Shown: piece after piece, positions 19,701-28,377 of the stretch
Numbering within the stretch: position 1 is the stretch's first letter
Layout: each line of letters starts with the position of its first letter
Assembly (NCBI RefSeq): GCF_013337765.1
Contig: NZ_VBSB01000007.1
Location: 124,001 to 188,000 of the forward strand
Direction of reading: 5' to 3'
DNA from: Mycolicibacterium sphagni
GTDB lineage: Bacteria; Actinomycetota; Actinomycetes; Mycobacteriales; Mycobacteriaceae
DNA length: 64,000 nucleotides
The notes under the pieces: generated by a model
The model's input: only the letters and a program-made list of their open reading frames with translations
Told to the model about the DNA's origin: nothing
Databases searched by the model: none
Made by a program: the position numbers and the translations under genes

Positions 19701-22264
19701 CGGGTCCCCTCCGGTGCGATAAGATCGATATTTGCAGGATCAATCACGATGCCTTGGTTCGCGAATTGCTCAAGAACTTGCAGCGTGCGTGCACGCCCTG
19801 GCATGTAGTGACCACTCTGGTCTGTCAACAGTTCGATCCGTCCATCTTTCACTACCAATTCTCCCGCACCCGCGACTTCACCGCCTGCAAGCAGGCTTGA
19901 ATGGTGGAAGTGCCGATATTGTTGAAACGTAGAAGCGTAAAAGTTGCCGTGCTCGTCCATCACAAATATCGCGCGTCCCTCATGCCCAGGACCGAAGGCC
20001 GACACGCCGTTGCTCGTATCGAACAGTTGGCCCCTCGAGTCATAAACCAAGCCGTCGTGGATCGTGATTCGAAACGATTCTCGAGTTGCAGCGTCCAGAT
20101 ACGTCACACCGGGAAAGCCCATCGGCCCGCCCGGCCACTGCTCACCGACGTACTCCGGCTGGATGCCGCCAGTCTCGAAGGGACTCTCACGAACGAGCAG
20201 CGCCGGGGCTTCTTCAGGGACCGAATGCACCTGCCCGTCAGTCGGAGATTCTTCGGCGGGGTCGCGATGCTCGTGGGCGCCCTTGTCGGCATCGTGCGCG
20301 CCGCGGTCCGCAGGATCATGATGAGTCGGACCGACGTCGGCTTGGTGATCCCCTCTGTTCGGGTGGATCGACTGCATCTCATCGGCAGCACCCCCGGCCG
20401 GCGCAGGAGGCGGGTGGTCACCAGCAGCCAACGGAAGAGATTCATGCGGAACCTCGACCGGTGCCGACCCTGCGCCACCATGGGGCAGCTCGGGCGGTGT
20501 CGGTAGAGAAGCCGGGGGCAGGCTGGAAGGTGAGCTGCCAGTCGATGGCGCAGCCGCCTCGGAACCAACAGGGGCAGAGGGAACTTCAGCCTTGGGCGCC
20601 GGAACAGTGTCCGGCGCGGGCGTAACCGGAGGTGGAAGGTGATCACCCGACGGCGGGGCGGACGTCGGCTTCCCACCCGTCGGCGCGGGCCCTGGGTCAC
20701 GAGGGGCCGGATCGCGCGGCGCCGGTGGCCCACCCGGTTCGGGCGGCTTCGGCAGCGGGCCGGGACTTCCGGATGGTGGCTTCCCGCCGTCGAGCGTCGT
20801 CTTGTTCAGATCGTCGAGCTTGGCCGTAGCGCCCTCGACTTCACGCGAGACGCCACGTAATCCCGTTGTCGCCGAGGCAATTCCACCGGCCTGTCCCGCA
20901 GCGCGTTCGGTCGCCGAAATCTCCGCACGCGTGGCGGCCCCCTCGGCCGCCCGCGCACCACCAGCAGCCTTCACGCCCGCTCCGCCAGGCAAGACCGCCG
21001 TACCAATGTCGAAGCCCAACTCGCCGATGCCGAGGAAGGGACGATTGCTGGTGAAGATGTCGTCGAAATGCGTGAGGTTCTTGACCATGTCGATGGAGCC
21101 CTCGGGATCCTTCGCAAAGGCCAACGGGGCCGTCATCGGATTGAGGATCTCGGCCATCTTGCCCAAACCCTCGAGCGTGGCCAACGTGCCCTTCGGGTCG
21201 CCGATGGGATCGAACGACGTGAGCAGTCCGCCCACGGTATTGATCCCACCTAGAGCGAGACCAGTACTGGTGTCGGTGAGTGCATCGTTAACGTTGGCCA
21301 CGACCCGGCCCGCGTCCTCGCCGAGGTAATTGACCAACTCCACCCGCGTGATGATTTCCATTGCGCGCGTGTAGTTCTTGATGCCGTTGACGATGTCCGC
21401 GAGCAGTTCCTTCCGAGCCGCGGATTGCCGCTTGTGGTTGGCGATCACCGCCTTGATGTCGTCGGCGACCTCTTGAATCTTCTCCTCGGCGTCGCCGGTC
21501 ACCAACTCGAAAACTGTTCCCAGAACACCTTGGTCGACAACGGATCCCACCACCGACTTGAGCTTGTTCAACAGATCGCGGATCGCGTTCTGAGTAGTCT
21601 CGACATCGGTTGCGAAGCTGTTCAATTCGCCAGCGAGCTTTTGCGCCTCGCCGCCCAGCGACGACATCGCCGTCCCGACATCACGCACCGCGGTCTTCAT
21701 CGGTTCTTTGTCGGGCATCTGCTGTGCATCGATCACGCCATAGGGGCCGGCGTTCCCAGCGGTGACTCGGTAGAGCGGCGTTACGAAAACGCTCCACGCA
21801 GCGCCAGCGGCGCGGAGCTCACCCGGCGATCCGTTGGGCCACCAATCACCGACCAGGGCTTCGACCAGATACCACAACACCGGCGGCGTTTGGCCGGGGC
21901 CGTTGACATCTGGATCACCGCCTGGCGCAGAAAATTCCGCAGGAGTTGTCGGCGCCGGCAAAGGTGCGGCCCCGCCGCCGATGTCTGCGGCGGCCTTGGC
22001 TCGGGAATAGTTCGTCGCCGAGCCCTGAATCAGATAGCCGATATGACGTAATGCGTTGACTCCCTTGCCAACACCGTCAACCAACGCTCGAGCCGAGTCC
22101 TGATACGCGAAGCCAAAGGCCGTTCCCGCCGCATCCTGACCCGTGTTCGCGTTGTACGAGGCGCTCAGCGAGCCCACCGCGGCAGCCACTCCATTACTCA
22201 GCTCAGCGACCGCGGAACCCGCAGCCGAAAGCCCCGCAGGGTCAACTCGCAACGGCTCACCCAC
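19697..22264 (-). CDS. CpnT-like type VII-secreted polymorphic toxin with a new C-terminal tip
   Basis: An 855-residue protein. Residues 1-160 match the CpnT N-terminus: VDPAGLSAAGSAVAEL, DAAGTAFGFAYQDSARAL, NYSRAKAAADIGGGAAPLPAP and WWPNGSPGELRAAGAAW. A helical middle follows, including a hydrophobic Gly/Ala-rich part (GIGELGFDIGTAVLPGGAG). Residues about 493-688 are a Pro-, then His/Asp-rich linker. The tip (about 689-855) has VTYLDAATRESFRI, FVMDEHGNFYAS, HHSSLLAGGEVAGAGEL (about 787-804) and DQSGHYMPGR. This is not the TNT domain of CpnT. The start is a GTG at 22264, five bases after the EsxE-like stop; the frame extends upstream to 22465 but over that gene. Toxicity is inferred from architecture. 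Confidence 0.8.
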   Translation of the reverse strand: MGEPLRVDPAGLSAAGSAVAELSNGVAAAVGSLSASYNANTGQDAAGTAFGFAYQDSARALVDGVGKGVNALRHIGYLIQGSATNYSRAKAAADIGGGAAPLPAPTTPAEFSAPGGDPDVNGPGQTPPVLWYLVEALVGDWWPNGSPGELRAAGAAWSVFVTPLYRVTAGNAGPYGVIDAQQMPDKEPMKTAVRDVGTAMSSLGGEAQKLAGELNSFATDVETTQNAIRDLLNKLKSVVGSVVDQGVLGTVFELVTGDAEEKIQEVADDIKAVIANHKRQSAARKELLADIVNGIKNYTRAMEIITRVELVNYLGEDAGRVVANVNDALTDTSTGLALGGINTVGGLLTSFDPIGDPKGTLATLEGLGKMAEILNPMTAPLAFAKDPEGSIDMVKNLTHFDDIFTSNRPFLGIGELGFDIGTAVLPGGAGVKAAGGARAAEGAATRAEISATERAAGQAGGIASATTGLRGVSREVEGATAKLDDLNKTTLDGGKPPSGSPGPLPKPPEPGGPPAPRDPAPRDPGPAPTGGKPTSAPPSGDHLPPPVTPAPDTVPAPKAEVPSAPVGSEAAAPSTGSSPSSLPPASLPTPPELPHGGAGSAPVEVPHESLPLAAGDHPPPAPAGGAADEMQSIHPNRGDHQADVGPTHHDPADRGAHDADKGAHEHRDPAEESPTDGQVHSVPEEAPALLVRESPFETGGIQPEYVGEQWPGGPMGFPGVTYLDAATRESFRITIHDGLVYDSRGQLFDTSNGVSAFGPGHEGRAIFVMDEHGNFYASTFQQYRHFHHSSLLAGGEVAGAGELVVKDGRIELLTDQSGHYMPGRARTLQVLEQFANQGIVIDPANIDLIAPEGTR

Positions 22265-22269
22265 GGCTA

Positions 22270-22560
22270 TTAGCCCCAGATTTTCCGGTTCGCTTCGATC
22301 GCACCGCTGTAGGAGGTGTGGGCATGCGCTCCTGCTGCGCGCAACTGCGCCAACGCATTCCGCATCATGTCCGCCCCCTGCTTCCACTGTTCGTGCACCG
22401 CCGCATGGAATTCGCTGGCCACGCCCTTCCACTGCGCATGCAGATTCGTCACGACGGCGTCGCACTCTTCCAACATCGAGTCGACCACCGTTTGGTAGGA
22501 CGCCATCCGCTCGACGATGTCGGACAGCCGGTCCACGTCCACTGCGAATGCATCAGCCAC
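22270..22560 (-). CDS. WXG100 protein, EsxE-like
   Basis: A 96-residue helical-hairpin WXG100 protein with the central WKG in NLHAQWKGVASEFHAAV. It starts with GTG at 22560 and overlaps the EsxF-like gene by eight bases; GGAGG lies eight bases before the start. The order EsxF-like, EsxE-like, toxin is the same as esxF-esxE-cpnT in M. tuberculosis, where the two small proteins form pores needed for toxin export. No C-terminal YxxxD/E export motif is seen. Confidence 0.82.
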   Translation of the reverse strand: MADAFAVDVDRLSDIVERMASYQTVVDSMLEECDAVVTNLHAQWKGVASEFHAAVHEQWKQGADMMRNALAQLRAAGAHAHTSYSGAIEANRKIWG

Positions 22561-22846
22561 GGTGGAGGCCTCCCAGCTCTGTCGCCGAAGCCTGTTCGTT
22601 GGCCTCGAACACTTGGCCCGCTTGACCCAGCCGCTCGGCGATCGTCGCCAGCGCCTGCTGTACCTTCAGCGAACCGTCGTGCCACTGCCGCCACGCGGCC
22701 GTATACGAACCGCCCGCGGATCCCTCCCACGACCCCAGCACCTGCTGGGCTTCGGTGTCGAGGTCGCGCAAACCGGCCTGCAGATGCTGCGCGCCTGCAG
22801 TCAACGCTTCACACGCCGCCCGTAGCACTGCGGGGTCCACATTCAC
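22553..22846 (-). CDS. WXG100 protein, EsxF-like
   Basis: A 97-residue WXG100 protein with the turn motif WEG in QQVLGSWEGSAGGSYTAAW. First gene of the toxin operon. The GTG at 22846 begins NVDPAVLRAACEAL, a typical Esx-like first helix; the frame continues upstream to 23149 but over the VOC gene and with unlike sequence. It is expected to pair with the EsxE-like protein. The 110 bases upstream, before the VOC stop codon, would hold the operon promoter. Confidence 0.8.
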   Translation of the reverse strand: MNVDPAVLRAACEALTAGAQHLQAGLRDLDTEAQQVLGSWEGSAGGSYTAAWRQWHDGSLKVQQALATIAERLGQAGQVFEANEQASATELGGLHRG

Positions 22847-22956
22847 GACGCCACCATCGCCAGTCCCACTCACAGGAGCAAACGCTACTGACTTGACGGC
22901 GAGCTCACAATTCACCCCTTGAACAGCGGGTGAAGTGCCTGGAAGCGCTCGCGCGG

Positions 22957-23487
22957 CTACCCGAACAGTGACCGGATGGGGTCGCTTCCGTCCCAGTTCA
23001 CGGCCGCCGTCCGCACCAGTTCGCCCATGCCGATCGTCGCCGGAGTCAGCTCCATCAATTCGATGACGGTCGCCGCGTTGCCCGGCGGTGGTTCGAAGTA
23101 GACATAACGGGCCGTACCGGGCTCGCCACCCGACCACACCACCTGCCAACCCGCGGCCTGCCCGGCCGCCAGCGCTGCGTCGAAGTCCTCAGCCCAGTAG
23201 GCCAACTGATGAAAGCCGTCGCCGCCGGCCGAGGTGAACTCGGAGTAGATCGATGGCGCGTCATTGTCCTGATGAATGATCTCGAGCTGTAGGTCGCCGC
23301 TGTTTGCCACCGCCATCGTCAGCTCCACCGTGCACGGCTCGCCGCGATATAACCCGCTCTGCGTGATACCGCGCAGCACATACCAGGGGCCGACGCCCAG
23401 CTCGACCCAGTTGGCCAGCGACTTGTCGAAATCCTGCACGATGTAACCGACTTGGCGGATCACGCCGGGCAGCACGGGTCCAGACAC
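22957..23487 (-). CDS. VOC/glyoxalase-fold protein
   Basis: A 176-residue protein of the vicinal oxygen chelate superfamily. The N-terminal module begins PVLPGVIRQVGYIVQDFDKSLANW and the second has GFHQLAYWAEDFDAALAAG, the two metal-binding halves. It is similar to methylmalonyl-CoA epimerase-like VOC proteins, but the substrate is unknown. It begins with GTG at 23487, 12 bases after the lpqB stop codon and with AGAGGA upstream, so it is the tail of the mtrA-mtrB-lpqB unit. Confidence 0.82.
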   Translation of the reverse strand: MSGPVLPGVIRQVGYIVQDFDKSLANWVELGVGPWYVLRGITQSGLYRGEPCTVELTMAVANSGDLQLEIIHQDNDAPSIYSEFTSAGGDGFHQLAYWAEDFDAALAAGQAAGWQVVWSGGEPGTARYVYFEPPPGNAATVIELMELTPATIGMGELVRTAAVNWDGSDPIRSLFG

Positions 23488-23499
23488 CAGTTTCCTCTC

Positions 23500-25266
23500 T
23501 CAGCCGGGGAGCACCGGCACTGCGCCGGGCGTCAGGAAAGGTCGCACATCCGACCAGGATTGACTGTTCTCGGCGGTGGAGCCCGACAGCTGCAGAACCC
23601 CGCGAGCGTCCGACACGTAGACCGCGGCGGGATTGGCCGCCACCGCCGACACCGGCATCACGATGTTGCCGCTGGGCCCGTCGGAGTTGACGCCGTCGAG
23701 ATTCACGTACGACACCGGATGCGCGGCGTCGGTGCGCGTGACGACGATGTCGTCGCCGGTGCGCCACGACAGCGACACCACCGACGAGCCGAGGCCGAAA
23801 CCGAGCCGACGCGGATAGGTCAACGAGAACTCGCCCGCCGGCGTCTGCTCCACACCGGCCAGGATCACCTGACCGTTGACCACCATCGCCGCGCGGGTGC
23901 TGTCACGGGAAAGCTGCAATTCGGTGATCGCACCGGGGAATCGGGACGTCACCGCCGCGGAGTCAACCGGGATCCGCGCGGGCTGTCCGGAGGCCTCCTC
24001 CTGGATCACCCGCACCACGCTGTTGCCGTCGACCACCACCCACACCGCGTCGTCCAGCGCCCATGACGGGCGGGTCAACGACCGTGCGTCGGTGGCCTTC
24101 GCTGCCGCGCCACCGTTCGGGCCGATCCACAACGACGACACCATGTCCGGCGCGCCGGGTCGCAACACCGTGACCGACGCGATGTCCTGGCCAGTCCTCG
24201 ACAGCGCGGCCGACACCTGAGCCGGCATCTGACCGAACATCCCGGGCACCGGCGTGGCCCGCTGCCCGTCCAACGACACCATCGACCCGCCGATCAGCGC
24301 GTGCACGCCGGCCGAGGCACCATCGACCGCACCCGGATCGGTGGCCGCCACGTCCGTGGTGTTCCAGCCGTCCTTGAACCGGTCGTCGAGGGCGGCACCG
24401 TCGGCGTTGATCACGTAGGGGCCCTTGATATCGGCCCGCGCCAGCGTCCAAATGATCTGCGCGGCAACCAATTGCCGACTATGCGGATCCGTGGTGGTCA
24501 GATTCTCCAGATCGATCTTCGCGCCCCCGTAGCCGCGCCCGATGCCGATCTTGCCGCCGTCGGCGCGGGTCACCGGGCCGATCAACTTCAGCGGCCCCAG
24601 CAGATTGCGCACCGTCCGTGCCATCTCTGAACGGGGGCCGGCGATCAGCTTGGTGATCAGTTCGGTGGCCAGCTGATCGGCGTCCGAGACCGCCACGTAG
24701 CGCGGATCGGGAACGACGGTCTTACCGGTCGGGTCGACGAAATACAACGTGTTGCGCTTATAGGTCGCCTGGAACTGCTGCCAGTCCAGGAACACTCCGT
24801 TGGGCAGCTTGTTGATCCGCCACCCATCCGGGGTCTGCACCAATTCCAGCGGCCCAGGGTCGGGCAGCTGTCCCCCGGCGGTCTCGAAGACACCGACATC
24901 GGACAGCGACCCGAGCATGTCGGCCTTCATGGTGACCGAAACCCGGTCGGGAGTCCGGGTTTCGACGAACACGACGTTGTCGATCAGGAGCGCGCTGCCC
25001 TGGTCGTCCCACGCGCTGGACGCCGACCCGGTGAGGAACTGGCGAGCAGCCAGATGCCGGTTCGCGGGATCGGCGGTGGCCTTGAGGAATTCGCGCAACA
25101 ACTGGTCGGGATCCATGCCCGGAGTCGGTTTCGGCAGGCTCTTGGGCTGCGGTCGCTCGACGGTTCCGATCGCCTGTGGCGCCGAGGAATTCGGCACTCC
25201 GGCGCATCCGCCCGTCGACATCGCGACCAGTCCAGCCATCAAGAGGGCCAGCAGCCCGCGTGTCAC
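23500..25266 (-). CDS. lpqB: Lipoprotein LpqB
   Basis: A 588-residue secreted lipoprotein. The signal peptide ends in a lipobox STGGC, with Cys as the lipidated residue. A GerMN-like domain is seen at [20 protein letters not shown], followed by a beta-propeller-like C-terminal half. LpqB is known in mycobacteria to interact with the sensor kinase MtrB and modulate MtrA signalling. Its GTG start overlaps the mtrB stop (GTGA, 25263-25266), which shows translational coupling. Confidence 0.93.
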   Translation of the reverse strand: MTRGLLALLMAGLVAMSTGGCAGVPNSSAPQAIGTVERPQPKSLPKPTPGMDPDQLLREFLKATADPANRHLAARQFLTGSASSAWDDQGSALLIDNVVFVETRTPDRVSVTMKADMLGSLSDVGVFETAGGQLPDPGPLELVQTPDGWRINKLPNGVFLDWQQFQATYKRNTLYFVDPTGKTVVPDPRYVAVSDADQLATELITKLIAGPRSEMARTVRNLLGPLKLIGPVTRADGGKIGIGRGYGGAKIDLENLTTTDPHSRQLVAAQIIWTLARADIKGPYVINADGAALDDRFKDGWNTTDVAATDPGAVDGASAGVHALIGGSMVSLDGQRATPVPGMFGQMPAQVSAALSRTGQDIASVTVLRPGAPDMVSSLWIGPNGGAAAKATDARSLTRPSWALDDAVWVVVDGNSVVRVIQEEASGQPARIPVDSAAVTSRFPGAITELQLSRDSTRAAMVVNGQVILAGVEQTPAGEFSLTYPRRLGFGLGSSVVSLSWRTGDDIVVTRTDAAHPVSYVNLDGVNSDGPSGNIVMPVSAVAANPAAVYVSDARGVLQLSGSTAENSQSWSDVRPFLTPGAVPVLPG

Positions 25267-26936
25267 ACGCTCTCCCCCGCCGGCTCCCGTTGCCGAACCT
25301 GACGTTGGTCCTTGCGGTTGTCATTGCGCTCTGCTGCAACCGGTTTCAGCGGCAGCGGGCTTGTGGTGACCTTGTGGCCGCGGGTCAGTGGCAGCGTCAG
25401 CCGGAAGCACGCACCCTTGCCGGGTTCACCCCACGCCTCGAGCCGGCCCTGGTGCAGTCGCGCGTCCTCGATGCTGATCGCCAAGCCGAGTCCGGTCCCG
25501 CCGGAACGGCGCACCCTCGACGGGTCCGAACGCCAAAACCGGCTGAACACCAATTTCTCCTCGCCGGGCCGCAATCCGACACCGTAGTCACGGACCGTCA
25601 CCGCGACGGTGTCCTCGTCGGCTGCCATCCGGATCCGCACCGGCTTGTGTTCGGCATGGTCGATCGCGTTGGCGATCAGGTTGCGCAGGATGCGCTCGAC
25701 GCGGCGGGCATCGACCTCGGCGATCACCTCGTGATCGGGCAGATTCACCATCAGCTCGATACCGGCCTCGTCCGCCAGGTGGCCGACATTGCCCAGCGCG
25801 CTGTTGACCGTCGAGCGCAGATCGACTGCCTCCACCGACAATTCGGCGACGCCCGCGTCGTGGCGGGAAATCTCCAGCAGGTCGTTGAGCAGTGTCTCGA
25901 ACCGGTCCAGCTCGTTGACCATCAGCTCGGTGGAGCGGCGCAGCGCCGGGTCCAGCTCTTCGGAATGGTCGTGAATCAGGTCGGCCGCCATCCGCACCGT
26001 GGTCAGCGGCGTGCGCAGTTCGTGGCTGACGTCAGAGGTGAACCGGCGCTGTAGGTTACCGAATTCCTCGAGGTTGGTGATCTGGCGTTGCAGGCTTTCC
26101 GCCATATCGTTGAACGACACCGCCAGCCGGGCCATATCGTCCTCACCGCGCACCGGCATCCGCTCGGACAGGTGCCCCTCGGCGAAGCGTTCGGCGATCC
26201 GCGATGCCGAGCGAACCGGCAGGACCACCTGTCGCGACACCAGTAGCGCGATCCCGGCCAGCAGCACCAGCAGCACCAGGCCGCCGGTCGCCATCGTGCC
26301 GCGCACCAGCGTGATCGTGTTCTCCTCGCTGTTCAGCGGGAAGATCAGGTATAGCTCGAGATTCGGCACATGCGACGGAGTCGGGGTACCGATCAGCAGT
26401 GCCGGACCGGCAAAGCTCTCGGTGTGCACCGTCGAATACTGGTAGCTGACCTGGCCGGCTTTGACGAAGTCGCGCAACGACTTCGGGATCTGATCCACCG
26501 GTCCGGCCGCGGTTGCCGCTCGGGGGCCATCGCCGGGTACCACCAGCACTGCGTCGAAGGTGCCGGCCAGCGCCGCACCCGACGACTGACCGGTCTTGGA
26601 AATCAACGTGTTGCGGGCCAGCTGCAGGCTGCTGTCCAGCGAGCGCGCCTCTTCACCGCTGACGGTGCCGCTGACGGTATTGCGCGCCCGGTCCAATTCC
26701 TCGGTCGCCGCATGCACTTTCACGTCGAGCACCCGGTTGGTGATCTGGCTGGTGAGCACGAAGCCGAGCGCCACGATCACCGACGCCGACAAACCCAACG
26801 TCAAGACAACCACGCGCAACTGCAGCGAACGGCGCCAGATCAGCCCGAGTGCCCGGCTCAGCGCACTCATACCCCGCACCAGGGGACCAGAGCGTCCCCA
26901 CGGGCCGCGGATGCGCTGCTTGGAGCCGAAGATCAC
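25263..26936 (-). CDS. mtrB: Sensor histidine kinase MtrB
   Basis: A 557-residue membrane sensor. Two membrane spans ([20 protein letters not shown] and [16 protein letters not shown]) flank an extracellular domain. A HAMP segment follows, then the dimerisation/phosphoacceptor helix [19 protein letters not shown] with the catalytic His near residue 305. The ATPase domain has [12 protein letters not shown] (N box), [11 protein letters not shown] (G1) and [10 protein letters not shown] (G2). With MtrA it controls cell division and cell-wall hydrolase genes in mycobacteria. Confidence 0.95.
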   Translation of the reverse strand: MIFGSKQRIRGPWGRSGPLVRGMSALSRALGLIWRRSLQLRVVVLTLGLSASVIVALGFVLTSQITNRVLDVKVHAATEELDRARNTVSGTVSGEEARSLDSSLQLARNTLISKTGQSSGAALAGTFDAVLVVPGDGPRAATAAGPVDQIPKSLRDFVKAGQVSYQYSTVHTESFAGPALLIGTPTPSHVPNLELYLIFPLNSEENTITLVRGTMATGGLVLLVLLAGIALLVSRQVVLPVRSASRIAERFAEGHLSERMPVRGEDDMARLAVSFNDMAESLQRQITNLEEFGNLQRRFTSDVSHELRTPLTTVRMAADLIHDHSEELDPALRRSTELMVNELDRFETLLNDLLEISRHDAGVAELSVEAVDLRSTVNSALGNVGHLADEAGIELMVNLPDHEVIAEVDARRVERILRNLIANAIDHAEHKPVRIRMAADEDTVAVTVRDYGVGLRPGEEKLVFSRFWRSDPSRVRRSGGTGLGLAISIEDARLHQGRLEAWGEPGKGACFRLTLPLTRGHKVTTSPLPLKPVAAERNDNRKDQRQVRQREPAGESV

Positions 26937-26958
26937 CAGTAGCGCTCCTGCGGGCGGA

Positions 26959-27645
26959 TCACGGTGGGCCGGCCTTGTAACCCACTCCTCGAACGGTCAG
27001 CACCACTTGCGGGTTCTCCGGGTCCTTCTCGACCTTCGCCCGCAACCGCTGGACATGCACGTTCACCAAACGGGTATCCGCGGGGTGTCGATATCCCCAC
27101 ACCTGTTCGAGCAGCACATCACGAGTAAACACCTGCCGCGGTTTGCGTGCCAGCGCCACCAAGAGGTCGAACTCCAGCGGCGTCAGCGAAATCTGCTCAC
27201 CCTCGCGGGTGACCTTGTGGGCAGGCACGTCGATGTCGATATCGGCGATCGACAGCATCTCGGCCGGCTCGTCCTCGTTGCGACGCAGCCGCGCGCGGAC
27301 GCGCGCCACCAGCTCCTTGGGTTTGAACGGTTTCATCACGTAGTCGTCGGCGCCCGATTCCAGGCCCAGCACGACATCGACGGTGTCGGTCTTGGCGGTC
27401 AGCATGACGATCGGCACGCCGGAGTCCGCCCGCAGCACCCGGCAGACGTCAATGCCGTTCATGCCGGGCAGCATGAGGTCCAGCAATACCAGATCGGGAC
27501 GCAGCTCACGCACGGCAGTCAGCGCCTGAGAGCCGTCGCCGATGACCGCGGTGTCGAAACCCTCGCCACGCAACACGATGGTGAGCATCTCGGCCAGCGA
27601 TGGGTCGTCGTCGACTACGAGAATCCTTTGCCTCATGTTGTCCAT
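26959..27645 (-). CDS. mtrA: Response regulator MtrA
   Basis: A 228-residue OmpR-type response regulator, near-identical in its remembered parts to M. tuberculosis MtrA. The receiver domain has [12 protein letters not shown] and the phosphoacceptor Asp in [13 protein letters not shown]; the conserved Lys is in MKPFKPKEL. The winged-helix C-terminus ends [13 protein letters not shown]. The ATG at 27645 gives the known N-terminus ([13 protein letters not shown]); an upstream in-frame start at 27666 is unlikely. mtrB follows after 22 bases. Confidence 0.95.
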   Translation of the reverse strand: MDNMRQRILVVDDDPSLAEMLTIVLRGEGFDTAVIGDGSQALTAVRELRPDLVLLDLMLPGMNGIDVCRVLRADSGVPIVMLTAKTDTVDVVLGLESGADDYVMKPFKPKELVARVRARLRRNEDEPAEMLSIADIDIDVPAHKVTREGEQISLTPLEFDLLVALARKPRQVFTRDVLLEQVWGYRHPADTRLVNVHVQRLRAKVEKDPENPQVVLTVRGVGYKAGPP

Positions 27646-27717
27646 GGTGTCACCGAATTGCGACAAACCCCGGCTACCACACGGGCGAGTTGCGACATTT
27701 CCGCTGCGTGGGATGCC

Positions 27718-28347
27718 CTAGGGCACGAATGACGCCGCCAAAGCCGCCGGATCGACGTCCGGGGCGACGATCGACCACGGTCCGCCCCAGTTAGCAGCAC
27801 CCAGTTCGGCATACACCGCACCGGTCCGCCGCTGCAGTCCATCATCGCGCTCGTAGGCGTCGCGCGCCCGATCGGCCTCTTGTTCGGCGCGCTGCTTGGC
27901 CCGTGCGGCGGCCAGTTCCACCGACGCGTCGAGCAGGATCTGCCGATCGGGCCTCGGCAGGCCGAACCGTCCGTATTCGAGTTCGCCGACCCACGACACC
28001 GCCGCGCCGGAGGCGTCCTGGTGCAATCGGGCCGCGCTGTAGGCGGCGTTGGACGCGACGTAGCGATCGAGGATGACCACATCGTGCTCGCGGCGAAGCG
28101 CAGCGATCTGGTCGATGGCTCCGGCCCGGTCGAGGGCGAACAGCGTCGCCATCGCGTACACCGAGGACGCCAGGTCGCCGTGCTGGCCGTGCAGCGCCTC
28201 GCTGGCGAGGTCGGCGTGAATCGACTGGCCGTAGCGTGGGAAGGCCAGCGTGGTGACCGAATTGCCGTCCGCCTCGAAGGCGCGCTGCAGACCGACGGTC
28301 AGCGTGCGCTTGCCAGCCCCGTCCAGTCCCTCGATGACGATGAGCAC
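27718..28347 (-). CDS. tmk: Thymidylate kinase
   Basis: A 209-residue dTMP kinase that makes dTDP for DNA synthesis. The P-loop is IEGLDGAGKRTL. The DR(Y/H) motif is VILDRYVASNAAYSAAR, with the FPRYG motif (LAFPRYGQSIHADL) before it. Gene order tmk-mtrA-mtrB-lpqB matches other mycobacteria. It is 72 bases upstream of mtrA. Confidence 0.93.
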   Translation of the reverse strand: MLIVIEGLDGAGKRTLTVGLQRAFEADGNSVTTLAFPRYGQSIHADLASEALHGQHGDLASSVYAMATLFALDRAGAIDQIAALRREHDVVILDRYVASNAAYSAARLHQDASGAAVSWVGELEYGRFGLPRPDRQILLDASVELAAARAKQRAEQEADRARDAYERDDGLQRRTGAVYAELGAANWGGPWSIVAPDVDPAALAASFVP

Positions 28348-28377
28348 GCGGGCAGCCTAGCCGGTCACCGGACGGCG

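Noticed and set aside
22265..22465. Upstream extension of the toxin frame
   Set aside because: It overlaps the EsxE-like gene and does not resemble an Esx or CpnT start; GTG at 22264 fits spacing and homology.
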